NCBI GenBank assembly: GCA_002347565.1 | Contig: DDXR01000002.1 | Coordinates: 1 to 9,600, forward strand | Reading direction: 5' to 3' | Origin: a bacterium UBP2_UBA2255 | Lineage (GTDB): Bacteria > Edwardsbacteria > AC1 > EtOH8 | Length of the DNA stretch: 9,600 nucleotides | Shown: positions 1 through 6,190 of the stretch, in pieces | Layout of the letters: every line of letters starts with the position of its first letter | Position numbering within the stretch: the first letter of the stretch is position 1 | Notes under the pieces: model-generated | Databases searched by the model: none | What the model was told of the DNA's origin: nothing | The model's input: only the letters and a program-made list of their open reading frames with translations | Position numbers and translations under genes: made by a program

Positions 1-230
1 GGCCGGCCGCGGCGGCGGCCGTCTTCGCGGCCGCCGCGTTCCTCACCGACCCGCGGGCGACGCCGCGGTCCGCCGCGGGTCAGGCCGGCGCCGGGAGCAT
101 CGCCGGCGTGGTGTTCGCGCTGTTCGCCCTGCGGGGGATGAGCTGGCAGGGGATGGTGGCGGCGGCGCTGGCCGCGAACCTGGTGACGCCGCTGTTCGAC
201 CACCTGCTGGCGCGGTCGCGGCCGCGCTAG
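1..230 (+). CDS. NqrB/RnfD family membrane subunit, C-terminal fragment
   Basis: The reading frame beginning at base 3 stays open to TAG at 228-230, giving about 75 residues of the C-terminus; the start lies outside the window. The fragment is hydrophobic and reads FLTDPRATP, then a GQ, a Gly/Ala-rich helix, then ALAANLVTPLFDHLL near the end. The order TDP-x-x-x-P, GQ, G-x-x-x-G, LR, (A)-N-x-x-x-P-x-x-D matches the C-terminal end of RnfD and NqrB, the integral membrane subunits of the Rnf and Na+-NQR electron-transport complexes, which carry covalently bound FMN. The flavin-binding Thr and most of the helices would lie upstream. RnfD and NqrB cannot be told apart from this piece, and a stand-alone relative is possible. 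MreD was considered and fits less well. The next gene, recA, starts 126 bases later and is probably transcribed separately. Confidence 0.6.
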   Translation, partial: PAAAAAVFAAAAFLTDPRATPRSAAGQAGAGSIAGVVFALFALRGMSWQGMVAAALAANLVTPLFDHLLARSRPR

Positions 231-356
231 AAACCGCTCTTCCGCGGGGGGAGGGGCAGGGCAGAGGTTTTCAAGGGCTGGGACAAACCGTCGGGCCTGG
301 CTGGTACCATGGGGGCATCAACGAAACGATGAACATACCAACGGGAGCGAGGGACC
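231..356 (+). other. recA upstream region with ribosome binding site
   Basis: This is the 126-base non-coding gap before recA. GGGAG at 343-347 lies 9 bases from the recA ATG, and a second purine run, GAGGG, at 349-353 lies very close to it. The former is the better Shine-Dalgarno candidate and supports the start at 357. I see no convincing LexA operator: neither CTGT-N8-ACAG nor GAAC-N4-GTTC is present. SOS control of recA is therefore not evident, although lineages with a different LexA box cannot be excluded. No strong promoter is visible. Confidence 0.5.
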
Positions 357-1436
357 ATGGCTGATTCGGCATCGGAGAAGGTGAAGGCGATCGACCTGGC
401 GATGTCCCAGATCGAGAAGCAGTTCGGCAAGGGGTCGATCATGAAGTTCGGCAGCCACGCCGCGGTGGTGTCGGTGGACGTCATCCCCACCGGCTCGCTG
501 TCGCTGGACGCGGCGCTGGGGGTGGGCGGCGTGCCGCGGGGCCGGATCGTGGAGATCTACGGCCCGGAGTCCTCCGGCAAGACCACCCTGGCCCTGTCGA
601 TCGTGGCCCAGGCCCAGAAGACGGGCGGCGTGGCGGCCTACATCGACGCCGAGCACGCCATGGACCCCAAGTACGCCGCGGCCCTGGGCGTCGACATCGA
701 CAACCTGCTGATCTCCCAGCCGGACACCGGAGAGGAGGCGCTGGAGATCACCGAGACGCTGGTGCGCAGCAACGCCCTGGACGTGATCGTCATCGACTCG
801 GTGGCGGCGCTGGTGCCCAAGGCCGAGATCGAGGGCGACATGGGCGACAGCCACATGGGCCTGCAGGCCCGGCTGATGTCCCAGGCCCTGCGCAAGCTGA
901 CCGCGGTGGCGGCCCGCTCCAAGACCTGCATCATCTTCATCAACCAGATCCGGATGAAGATCGGCGTGATGTTCGGCAACCCCGAGACCACGCCCGGCGG
1001 GCTGGCGCTGAAGTTCCACGCCTCGGTGCGGATGGACATCCGCCGCATCGAGTCCATCAAGCAGGGCGAGGAGAACATCGGCAACCGGGTGCGGGTCAAG
1101 GTCCTCAAGAACAAGATGGCGGCGCCGTTCCGCACCGCCGAGTTCGAGATCATCTTCGGCCACGGCATCTCCTACCTGGGCGACGTGCTGGACCTGGCGG
1201 TGGAGCACAACATCGTCGAGAAGACCGGCGCCTGGTTCTCCTACGGCGGCGAGCGGCTGGGCCAGGGCCGCGAGAACGTGCGCGAGATGCTGAAGAGCAA
1301 CCCCGACATCATGGCCAAGGTCGAGGCCGAGGTCAAGGCCAGGCTCGACATCGGCCGGGCGCCGGCCCCGCCCCCGCCCGCCGCGGACGCGGAGGAGGAG
1401 CCCGGGACCCGGGAGAAGAAACGGGGCCGTAAATAG
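357..1436 (+). CDS. recA: Recombinase RecA
   Basis: The product is 359 residues, against 353 in E. coli. RecA forms ATP-dependent filaments on single-stranded DNA, drives strand exchange and promotes LexA-type autocleavage. The Walker A motif GPESSGKT is at residues 69-76, the catalytic glutamate is in YIDAEHAMDP (E99), and Walker B VIVIDSVAAL is at 143-152. Loop L1 lies around 157-170 and loop L2 around 203-218. The family signature reads ALKFHASVRMDIRR, with His where E. coli has Tyr. KNKMAAPF and the GISYLGD segment follow as expected. The C-terminal tail (about 335-359) is unusual: a proline run, a short acidic AEEE patch, then a strongly basic end REKKRGRK rather than the acidic tail of E. 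coli. The start is supported by MADSASEKVKAID, typical of RecA N-termini, and by the upstream GGGAG. No U-rich terminator follows directly. Confidence 0.98.
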   Translation: MADSASEKVKAIDLAMSQIEKQFGKGSIMKFGSHAAVVSVDVIPTGSLSLDAALGVGGVPRGRIVEIYGPESSGKTTLALSIVAQAQKTGGVAAYIDAEHAMDPKYAAALGVDIDNLLISQPDTGEEALEITETLVRSNALDVIVIDSVAALVPKAEIEGDMGDSHMGLQARLMSQALRKLTAVAARSKTCIIFINQIRMKIGVMFGNPETTPGGLALKFHASVRMDIRRIESIKQGEENIGNRVRVKVLKNKMAAPFRTAEFEIIFGHGISYLGDVLDLAVEHNIVEKTGAWFSYGGERLGQGRENVREMLKSNPDIMAKVEAEVKARLDIGRAPAPPPPAADAEEEPGTREKKRGRK

Positions 1437-1505
1437 GACTGAGTTAGTACTATTTTGTATCAATCCCTGGTGTTCCGCCTGGCCTTGCTGACCGCGCCGG
1501 AACAG

Positions 1506-1554
1506 ACCCAACCCCTGCCCCTTCCCCGGCGGGGAAGGGGAGAAGGGGTTAGGT
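1506..1554. repeat. Imperfect palindrome of C-run and G-run arms
   Basis: The arms are 1506-1527 and 1531-1554. The inner 10 bases, CCCCTTCCCC at 1518-1527, pair perfectly with GGGGAAGGGG at 1531-1540 across a 3-base loop. After a small internal bulge the outer part, ACCCAACCCC against GGGGTTAGGT, pairs with one mismatch. No U-run follows, so it is not a canonical terminator, although the RNA would fold strongly 70 bases after recA. From memory, palindromes of this type are scattered between genes in many GC-rich genomes; copy number here was not testable. Confidence 0.7.
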
Positions 1555-1703
1555 TCCTCGGACCTTCAGCCTGCGGCACGGCGGATCGACCGCCGGCCGC
1601 CGGCCAATGACCGACCGCGCGGTCCCCGCCATCGGGAATCGTGCCGGGCGAAAGCGCCGCGCAGGATCCCCCGCGCCGCCGGCACCCTAGCCCGAGCGCC
1701 AAG

Positions 1704-1741
1704 GAGCGGAAGCGGGGCCGGAAACAGGACCAAGTCAGTCC
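1704..1741 (+). repeat. Degenerate copy of the recA 3' end
   Basis: Aligning 1704-1741 with 1413-1450 (last codons of recA, its stop and 14 bases beyond) gives 29 identical bases of 38 without gaps. In the recA frame the source reads EKKRGRK-stop and the copy reads ERKRGRKQ, so most differences are synonymous or conservative and the stop TAG has become CAG. Similarity fades on both sides. It may be the remnant of a duplicated recA tail. Confidence 0.45.
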
Positions 1742-1845
1742 TGAGCAGTTCACCACGGCCATCGTGCGACCCGGTCGCGCGGGTGGCCGTGGCTGTTGGG
1801 CATCGCATCGGATCGTTCAGCGAGCACCGCAGGCGTGGCCGCCCG

Positions 1846-1884
1846 GAATTTCCCGTGTCCGAGCCGGGCGAGTTCGGGAAATTC
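1846..1884. repeat. Inverted repeat, 10-base arms
   Basis: GAATTTCCCG at 1846-1855 pairs perfectly with CGGGAAATTC at 1875-1884 across a 19-base loop. It lies just upstream of the hairpin at 1940-1967, and the two may be parts of one dispersed repeat element of about 120 bases. That grouping is inference. Confidence 0.5.
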
Positions 1885-1939
1885 AGGACAAGCCGGGGAG
1901 CGCAGCGCCAGGAACGATCCGCAGCGACGAGGTCTTTTG

Positions 1940-1967
1940 GTTCTTTTCTGCCGGCACAGAAAAGAAC
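1940..1967. repeat. Perfect hairpin with A/T-rich arms upstream of recX
   Basis: GTTCTTTTCTG at 1940-1950 and CAGAAAAGAAC at 1957-1967 are perfect 11-base complements around the 6-base loop CCGGCA. The sequence is AT-rich in a GC-rich setting. It is followed by AATGG rather than a T-run, so it is not a standard intrinsic terminator on the + strand. It ends 40 bases before the recX start and resembles palindromic intergenic repeats found in other genomes (recollection, not checked). Confidence 0.6.
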
Positions 1968-2007
1968 AATGGAAGGATGACACGGGCGAACATCGGGATC
2001 GAACGAT

Positions 2008-2484
2008 ATGAATGAAACCACCGCCAGGAACTTTGCCCTGCGGCTGCTGGCCATCCGGCCCCGCACCGTGCGCGAGCTGCGCGACAAGCTGGCCCGCAGG
2101 GGATACGCGCCGGAGGCGGTCGCGGCGCTGCTCGCCGACCTCTCCGCCATCGGCCTGCTGGACGACGCCAGGTTCGCGCGCCTGTGGATCGAGAGCCGCG
2201 CCGCGCTGAAACCGATGGGCCAGGCCCGGCTGCGGGCCGAGCTGGCCGCCAAGGGCGTGGACCGCGAGCTGGTCGACGCAGCGCTCTCGGCTCTGCGGGA
2301 CGGGCTTGACGAGCCGGCGGCGGCGCTGCAGCTGGCGCAGCGCAAGGCGCGGGCCTTCCAAGGGCTCGGCCGCGAGGCGCGCGAGCGCCGCATCGCCGGG
2401 TTCCTGGGGCGGCGGGGATACTCCGGCGGCGTCATTTCCGCCACGCTAAAAAAGTTAAGGAAAGGCTTTACTGGCGACGGGTAA
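2008..2484 (+). CDS. recX: Regulatory protein RecX
   Basis: The product is 158 residues, within the usual RecX range of roughly 150-200. RecX binds the RecA filament and modulates it, usually by blocking filament extension. Features seen include the N-terminal helical repeat FALRLLAIRPRTVRELRDKL at residues 9-28, the hallmark LLDDARFARLWIESR at 50-64, and a second repeat GQARLRAELAAKGVD. The third repeat, near the C-terminus, contains RERRIAGFLGRRGYS. These tandem three-helix repeats are the RecX fold. The start at 2008 gives a canonical N-terminus, and only a weak purine stretch (GGGATCG) precedes it. An ATG at 2012 is in another frame. The gene follows recA on the same strand but is separated by 571 bases of repeats, so tight co-transcription is uncertain. 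The alaS promoter overlaps its last codons. Confidence 0.93.
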   Translation: MNETTARNFALRLLAIRPRTVRELRDKLARRGYAPEAVAALLADLSAIGLLDDARFARLWIESRAALKPMGQARLRAELAAKGVDRELVDAALSALRDGLDEPAAALQLAQRKARAFQGLGREARERRIAGFLGRRGYSGGVISATLKKLRKGFTGDG

Positions 2485-2495
2485 TTTGATATAAT
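2467..2495 (+). promoter_or_regulatory. Sigma-70-type promoter for alaS
   Basis: A perfect -10 hexamer TATAAT at 2490-2495 is preceded, after exactly 17 bases, by TTTACT at 2467-2472, which matches 4 of 6 positions of the -35 consensus. In a strongly GC-rich region this is unlikely to be accidental. The -35 element lies inside the last codons of recX. Transcription should begin near 2502, leaving a leader of about 130 nt before alaS. Confidence 0.75.
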
Positions 2496-2517
2496 ATATT
2501 GCCTTATCAGGTAATGA

Positions 2518-2582
2518 CGCGGCACTGTCCGGCACGGGTTCTTTCTTGTCCGAAAACTCAATTGAACCGGGATCGTGCCGCG
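2518..2582 (+). promoter_or_regulatory. Structured alaS leader with competing hairpins
   Basis: CGCGGCAC at 2518-2525 is the perfect complement of GTGCCGCG at 2575-2582. Inside it, GGTTC at 2537-2541 pairs with GAACC at 2564-2568. A second copy of the left-arm core, GGCACG at 2531-2536, can instead pair with CGTGCC at 2574-2579, so two structures exclude each other. No T-run follows, and I see no T-box AGGGUGGNACCGCG motif. In E. coli, AlaRS represses its own gene by binding near the promoter; a comparable autoregulatory role here is only a guess. Confidence 0.4.
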
Positions 2583-2587
2583 TTCCC

Positions 2588-2614
2588 ATGCCCGCGCCGC
2601 AACCTCGAACATGA
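2588..2614 (+). other. Possible 8-codon upstream ORF 1 in the alaS leader
   Basis: ATG at 2588 encodes MPAPQPRT and stops at TGA 2612-2614. That stop overlaps the ATG of the next tiny ORF as ATGA. No Shine-Dalgarno sequence is visible. Translation is unproven. Confidence 0.2.
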
Positions 2615-2637
2615 TCTTGATCCGCATCCAGTCATGA
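2611..2637 (+). other. Possible 8-codon upstream ORF 2, overlapping the alaS start
   Basis: ATG at 2611 encodes MILIRIQS and stops at TGA 2635-2637, overlapping the alaS ATG at 2634 as ATGA. AlaS has no recognisable ribosome binding site of its own, so start by coupling from this ORF is conceivable. Translation is unproven. Confidence 0.22.
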
Positions 2638-5270
2638 GATCCTCCAGCCAGATCCGCAGGGAATTCCTGGAATTCTTCAAGTCGCAGGGCCACGCCATCG
2701 TGCCGTCGGACTCGCTGGCGCCGGCCGACGACCCGACCCTGCTGTTCACCAACGCCGGGATGAACCAGTTCAAGAAGATCTTCCTGGGGCTGGAGACCCG
2801 CGCCTACACCCGCGCCGCGGACAGCCAGAAGGTGCTGCGGGTGTCGGGCAAGCACAACGACCTGGAGGAGGTCGGCCGCGACCACACCCACCACACGTTC
2901 TTCGAGATGCTGGGCAACTGGTCGTTCGGCGACTACTACAAAGAAGAGGCCATCGCCTGGGCCTGGGAGCTCTTGACCGGCGTCTGGCAGCTGCCGAAGG
3001 ACAAGCTGTACGCCACGGTCTTCGAGACCGACGGCGAGTCCGAGGACCTCTGGAAGACGCGGACCGACATCGGCCATTCGCACATCAGCAAACACGGCGC
3101 CAGGGACAACTTCTGGGAGATGGGCGAGACCGGCCCCTGCGGCCCGTGCTCCGAGATCCACATGGACATGGGGCCCGGCGCCTGCCCGCACGAGGGCCAG
3201 GCCGGCCACGCCTGCGGGGTCAACGCCGGCGGCTGCGGCCGCTTCGTCGAGATCTGGAACCTGGTGTTCATCCAGTACGACCGCCAGAAGGACGAGGTGC
3301 TGAGGGAGCTGCCCAGCAGGCACGTCGACACCGGCATGGGCTTCGAACGGCTGGTGCGGGTGCTGCAGGGCGCGGCTTCGAACTACGACACCGACCTGTT
3401 CCGGCCGCTGATCGAGCGGACGGAGCAGCTGTCGGGGCGGAAGTACTCGCCCGGGCCGGAGGGCACGTCGTTCCGGGTGGTGGCCGACCACGTGCGGGCG
3501 CTGGCGTTCACCATCGGCGACGGCGTGGTGCCGTCCAACGAGGGCCGGGGCTACGTCATCCGGCGGATATTGCGGCGGGCCGCGCGCCACGGCCGGCTGC
3601 TGGGGCTGAAAGCACCGTTCCTGCACGAGCTGGCGGGCGCGGTGGTCGGCCTGATGGGCGAGGCCTACCCCGACCTGGCGGCGCGGCGCGAGCACATCGC
3701 CAGCGTCATCAAGGGCGAGGAGGAGCGGTTCGGCGAGACGCTGGACCTGGGGCTGTCGCTGTTCGACGAGATCAGCGCAGTACTGAAGGGATCGGGCGCC
3801 ACGGTCATCGCCGGGAGCGAGGCGTTCAAGCTGTACGACACCTACGGCTTTCCGCTGGACCTGACGCAGGTGATGGCGGCGGAGCACGGGTTCACGGTCG
3901 ACACCGCGGGCTTCGACGCCTGCATGTCGGCGCAGCGGGAGCGGGCCCGGGCGGCGCGGGGCGAGGTCTGTTTCCAGGCCTGCCGGGACGTGGACTACCC
4001 GGCCTGCGTGTTCGTGGGCTACCAGGCGCTGTCGCAGAAGACGACGATCACCGGCATCTACCGCAAGGAGCTGGAACTGAGCGAGGCGGCCCAGGGCGAG
4101 CGGGTGGATGTCACGCTGGCCGACACGCCGTTCTACGGCGAAAGCGGCGGCCAGTCCGGCGACGTCGGGACCATCCAGTCCGAACGCGGGACGCTGAAAG
4201 TCCTGGGGACGGTGAAAGCCTTCAACCAGTCGACCGTGCACAACTGCGAGGTGGTCTCGGGAGCGCTGAAGGCTGGCGACGAGGTCACCGCCGTCGTGGA
4301 CCGGCAGGCCCGCCTGGCCACGGCCCGGCACCACACCGCCACCCACCTGCTGCAGGCCGCGATGCGGCAGGTCGTGGGCAGGCATGTACAGCAGCAGGGC
4401 TCGATGGTCGACCCATCGCGGCTGCGGTTCGACTTCACCCACGGCCAGGCGCTGGACCCGATGCAGCTGGACCAGGTCGAGGAGCTGGTCAACGCCAAGA
4501 TCATGGAGGACCTGCCGGTCGGCGCCGAGCACAAGTCCCAGGCTGACGCCCGGGCCGAGGGCGCCATGGCGCTGTTCGGCGAGAAGTACGGCGACCAGGT
4601 GCGGGTGGTGTCCTGCGGCGACTTCTCTAAGGAGCTGTGCGGCGGAACGCACGTGCACCGCAGCGGCGAGATCGGGCTGTTCAAGATCCTGAAGGAGGAG
4701 GCCATCGCCTCGGGCGTGCGCCGGATCGAGGCCGTGGCCGGCCTCCCGGCCTACCGCCACGCCCGCCAGAGCGAGCTGCTGATCGCTGAGATCCGAGATC
4801 GTCTCAAGGCCGGCCGCGACGAGATCGTCGCCAAGACCAACTCCCTGGTCGAGCAGGTCAGGACGCTGGAAAAGGAGAAGCAGAAGGACAAGCTGGGCAA
4901 ACTCGACGGGGAGATGGCGAGGCTCGCCGCGCAGGCCACGGAAAAGAATGGCGTGCGCTACGCCGCCCAGCTGGTTCCCGACCTTTCAGCCGACGACTTG
5001 CGCGAGGCGGGAGAGAAGCTGCGCGCCAAGCTGAAGGACGGCATCGGCATTCTCGCCACGTCATCGGAAGGCAAGAGCACCATCGTGATCTGCGTGGGCG
5101 ACGGGCTGGTCACGGCCAAGAAGTATTCCGCGGGGGACATCGCCAAGCAGGTGGCCGCGGCCACCGGCGGCCGCGGCGGCGGCCGGCCGCAGCTGGCGCA
5201 GGTCGGCGGCAAGGACGACGGCAGGCTGGCGGAGACGGTGAAGAAACTTGAATCTATTATCTTTGGCTAA
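2634..5270 (+). CDS. alaS: Alanine--tRNA ligase
   Basis: The product is 878 residues, against 876 in E. coli. It charges tRNA(Ala) with alanine in the cytoplasm and hydrolyses mischarged Ser- or Gly-tRNA(Ala). Class II motif 1 is in the LLFTNAGMNQFKKIFLG region (about 36-52), motif 2 around FFEMLGNWSFGDYY (89-102), and motif 3 VDTGMGFERL at 231-240. The editing-site zinc ligands are H567 and H571 in HTATH and C669 and H673 in CGGTH, each three residues beyond the E. coli positions. The C-Ala domain ends with GGRGGGRPQLAQVGG. A Cys/His-rich insert (C184, H186, H192, C194, C201) precedes the conserved FVEIWNLVFIQY. The frame is open upstream to a TTG at 2499, but MRSSSQIRREFLEFF matches the family N-terminus, so the start is placed at 2634. 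No Shine-Dalgarno is visible; the leader may control start. Confidence 0.97.
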   Translation: MRSSSQIRREFLEFFKSQGHAIVPSDSLAPADDPTLLFTNAGMNQFKKIFLGLETRAYTRAADSQKVLRVSGKHNDLEEVGRDHTHHTFFEMLGNWSFGDYYKEEAIAWAWELLTGVWQLPKDKLYATVFETDGESEDLWKTRTDIGHSHISKHGARDNFWEMGETGPCGPCSEIHMDMGPGACPHEGQAGHACGVNAGGCGRFVEIWNLVFIQYDRQKDEVLRELPSRHVDTGMGFERLVRVLQGAASNYDTDLFRPLIERTEQLSGRKYSPGPEGTSFRVVADHVRALAFTIGDGVVPSNEGRGYVIRRILRRAARHGRLLGLKAPFLHELAGAVVGLMGEAYPDLAARREHIASVIKGEEERFGETLDLGLSLFDEISAVLKGSGATVIAGSEAFKLYDTYGFPLDLTQVMAAEHGFTVDTAGFDACMSAQRERARAARGEVCFQACRDVDYPACVFVGYQALSQKTTITGIYRKELELSEAAQGERVDVTLADTPFYGESGGQSGDVGTIQSERGTLKVLGTVKAFNQSTVHNCEVVSGALKAGDEVTAVVDRQARLATARHHTATHLLQAAMRQVVGRHVQQQGSMVDPSRLRFDFTHGQALDPMQLDQVEELVNAKIMEDLPVGAEHKSQADARAEGAMALFGEKYGDQVRVVSCGDFSKELCGGTHVHRSGEIGLFKILKEEAIASGVRRIEAVAGLPAYRHARQSELLIAEIRDRLKAGRDEIVAKTNSLVEQVRTLEKEKQKDKLGKLDGEMARLAAQATEKNGVRYAAQLVPDLSADDLREAGEKLRAKLKDGIGILATSSEGKSTIVICVGDGLVTAKKYSAGDIAKQVAAATGGRGGGRPQLAQVGGKDDGRLAETVKKLESIIFG

Positions 5271-5431
5271 ATTCCTGGGGCTCCCGTCATTCCCGCGAAA
5301 GCGGGAATGACGGGAGGTCGGCATGCATGGTTTCCCGCTTCCCGCTTTCGCGAGGACAAGCTTCACGGGAATGAAACCAAGACAATGAACCTGGATTCCC
5401 GTTTGCACGGGAATGACGAGGAGAAGATTTC
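5271..5431. repeat. Cluster of ATTCCCG...CGGGAAT dispersed repeats
   Basis: This 161-base gap is mostly repeats. Unit 1 (5281-5316) is a perfect 16-base stem closed by the tetraloop GAAA (5297-5300). Unit 3 (5395-5414) is a perfect 8-base stem, ATTCCCGT and ACGGGAAT, around TTGC. Between them, at about 5331-5385, lie broken arms of the same family (TTCCCGCTTTCGCG, CACGGGAATGA). Units of this kind are widespread intergenic repeats in bacteria. Unit 1 could also stop or stabilise alaS transcripts, although no T-run follows. The last bases carry GAGGAG at 5418-5423, the ribosome binding site of the next gene. Confidence 0.8.
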
Positions 5432-6190
5432 GTGAGGGTATACGAGTACATACAAAAAACCGCCAGGGCCAGGGGCTGCTGTTTCCTGGCGCTGCTGGAC
5501 CCGGACAAGCTCGATTCCGCGAAGCTGGCGCAGACCGGCAGGCTGATCGCGCGATCCGGCGCCGACGGCATCCTGTTCGGCACCAGCCTGATGATGTCCG
5601 GCAAGATAGACGCGCAGATCAAGGCGCTGAAGCAGGCGAGCAAGCTGCCGGTGGTCATCTTCCCGGGCAGCGCCTACCAGGTCTCGAAGCACGCCGATGC
5701 CATCCTGTTCATGTCGCTGATCTCGGGCCGCAACGCGAATCTATTGATCGAGGAGCAGGTCAAGGCCGCGCCCATGGTCGCCAAGTCAGGACTGGAGGCC
5801 ATCGCCACGGGCTACATGCTGATCGAGTCGGGAAAACTGACCTCGGCCAACTACATCAGCAACACGCTGCCCATCCCGCGCGACAAGCCGGACATCGCCG
5901 TGGCCCACGCGCTGGCCGCCAAGCTGTTGGGTATGAAGCTGATCTACATGGACGCCGGCAGCGGCGCGCAGCAGCCGGTCACCGAGCAGATGATCTCGGC
6001 GGTCGCGAAACATTCGCAGCTGCCCGTGGTGGTGGGCGGCGGCATCCGGACGCCGGAGGACGCGCGGGCGCGGGCCAGGGCGGGCGCCACGGCCGTGGTC
6101 ATCGGCAATGTTTTGGAGAAGGACATCAACTTGGCGAAGCGATTCGCCCAAGCCATCCATTATAAGACCACGGAATCGCGGAAACACTGA
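5432..6190 (+). CDS. Geranylgeranylglyceryl/heptaprenylglyceryl phosphate synthase
   Basis: The product is 252 residues, the usual size of the family. These TIM-barrel enzymes join sn-glycerol-1-phosphate to a long prenyl diphosphate, the first committed step of archaeal-type ether lipids. Seen here: LLDPDK at 21-26 at the end of the first strand, SGADGILFGTS at 42-52, VIFPGS at 75-80, ILFMSLISGRN at 91-101, NYISNTLPIPRDKPDIA at 140-156, and the phosphate-binding VVGGGIRTPEDAR at 200-212 and VIGN at 223-226. The long NYISNTLPIPR block fits group II enzymes of Thaumarchaeota, some Euryarchaeota and FCB bacteria rather than Firmicutes PcrB. The prenyl chain length cannot be read off. The start is GTG, 8 bases after GAGGAG (5418-5423). 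The last nine residues, YKTTESRKH, come from a repeat bracketing the next gene and do not look native. No other ether-lipid gene is in the window. Confidence 0.92.
   Translation: MRVYEYIQKTARARGCCFLALLDPDKLDSAKLAQTGRLIARSGADGILFGTSLMMSGKIDAQIKALKQASKLPVVIFPGSAYQVSKHADAILFMSLISGRNANLLIEEQVKAAPMVAKSGLEAIATGYMLIESGKLTSANYISNTLPIPRDKPDIAVAHALAAKLLGMKLIYMDAGSGAQQPVTEQMISAVAKHSQLPVVVGGGIRTPEDARARARAGATAVVIGNVLEKDINLAKRFAQAIHYKTTESRKH
6167..6183 (+). repeat. Left inverted repeat bracketing the GxxExxY gene
   Basis: The 17 bases beginning ACCACGGAA match the complement of 6577-6593 at 15 positions. The element lies inside the last codons and just before the stop of the upstream synthase gene. Together with the right copy it encloses the GxxExxY gene closely. 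Confidence 0.5.

Larger units (their letters stand above)
1437..2007. other. Long recA-recX intergenic region with repeats
   Basis: These 571 bases separate two genes that usually abut or nearly so. I find no convincing gene. Open frames here are GC-driven and lack family features, including a 124-codon frame beginning at 1641. What the stretch holds is a G/C-run palindrome (1506-1554), a degenerate copy of the recA 3' end (1704-1741), and two further inverted repeats (1846-1884 and 1940-1967). This looks like an accretion of dispersed repeat elements. No recX promoter is obvious. Confidence 0.6.

Noticed and set aside
1..230. First fragment considered as MreD
   Set aside because: The order TDP-P-GQ and AN-x-x-x-P-x-x-D fits the RnfD/NqrB C-terminus better than the MreD end.
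280..310. Possible recA promoter: GGGACA at 280-285 and extended -10 TGGTACCAT at 302-310
   Set aside because: The spacer is 19 bases and both hexamers match only 4 of 6 positions. This is too weak to annotate.
1940..1967. Hairpin read as an intrinsic terminator
   Set aside because: No T-run follows on the + strand; the palindromes at 1506-1554 and 5281-5316 fail the same test.
1641..2015. 124-codon + strand frame in the recA-recX gap
   Set aside because: It crosses the inverted repeats at 1846-1884 and 1940-1967, has no recognised domain or ribosome site, and its only familiar segment is the degenerate recA tail.
2499..2633. TTG start giving alaS a 45-residue N-terminal extension
   Set aside because: The TTG lies just after the -10 box, at or before the likely transcript start. 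The extension has no AlaRS similarity, and MRSSSQIRREF at 2634 matches the family start.
1566..4760. Very long open frame on the minus strand (over 1000 codons), and another at 318-1511
   Set aside because: Both lie opposite recA, recX and alaS. Third positions that are almost all G or C leave few stops on the other strand, and the translations show low-complexity Arg/Ala/Gly/His/Leu with no family motif.
5281..5420. Repeat cluster considered as a CRISPR array
   Set aside because: The units are palindromes of different length and decay, not identical repeats separated by regular unique spacers, and no cas gene is near.
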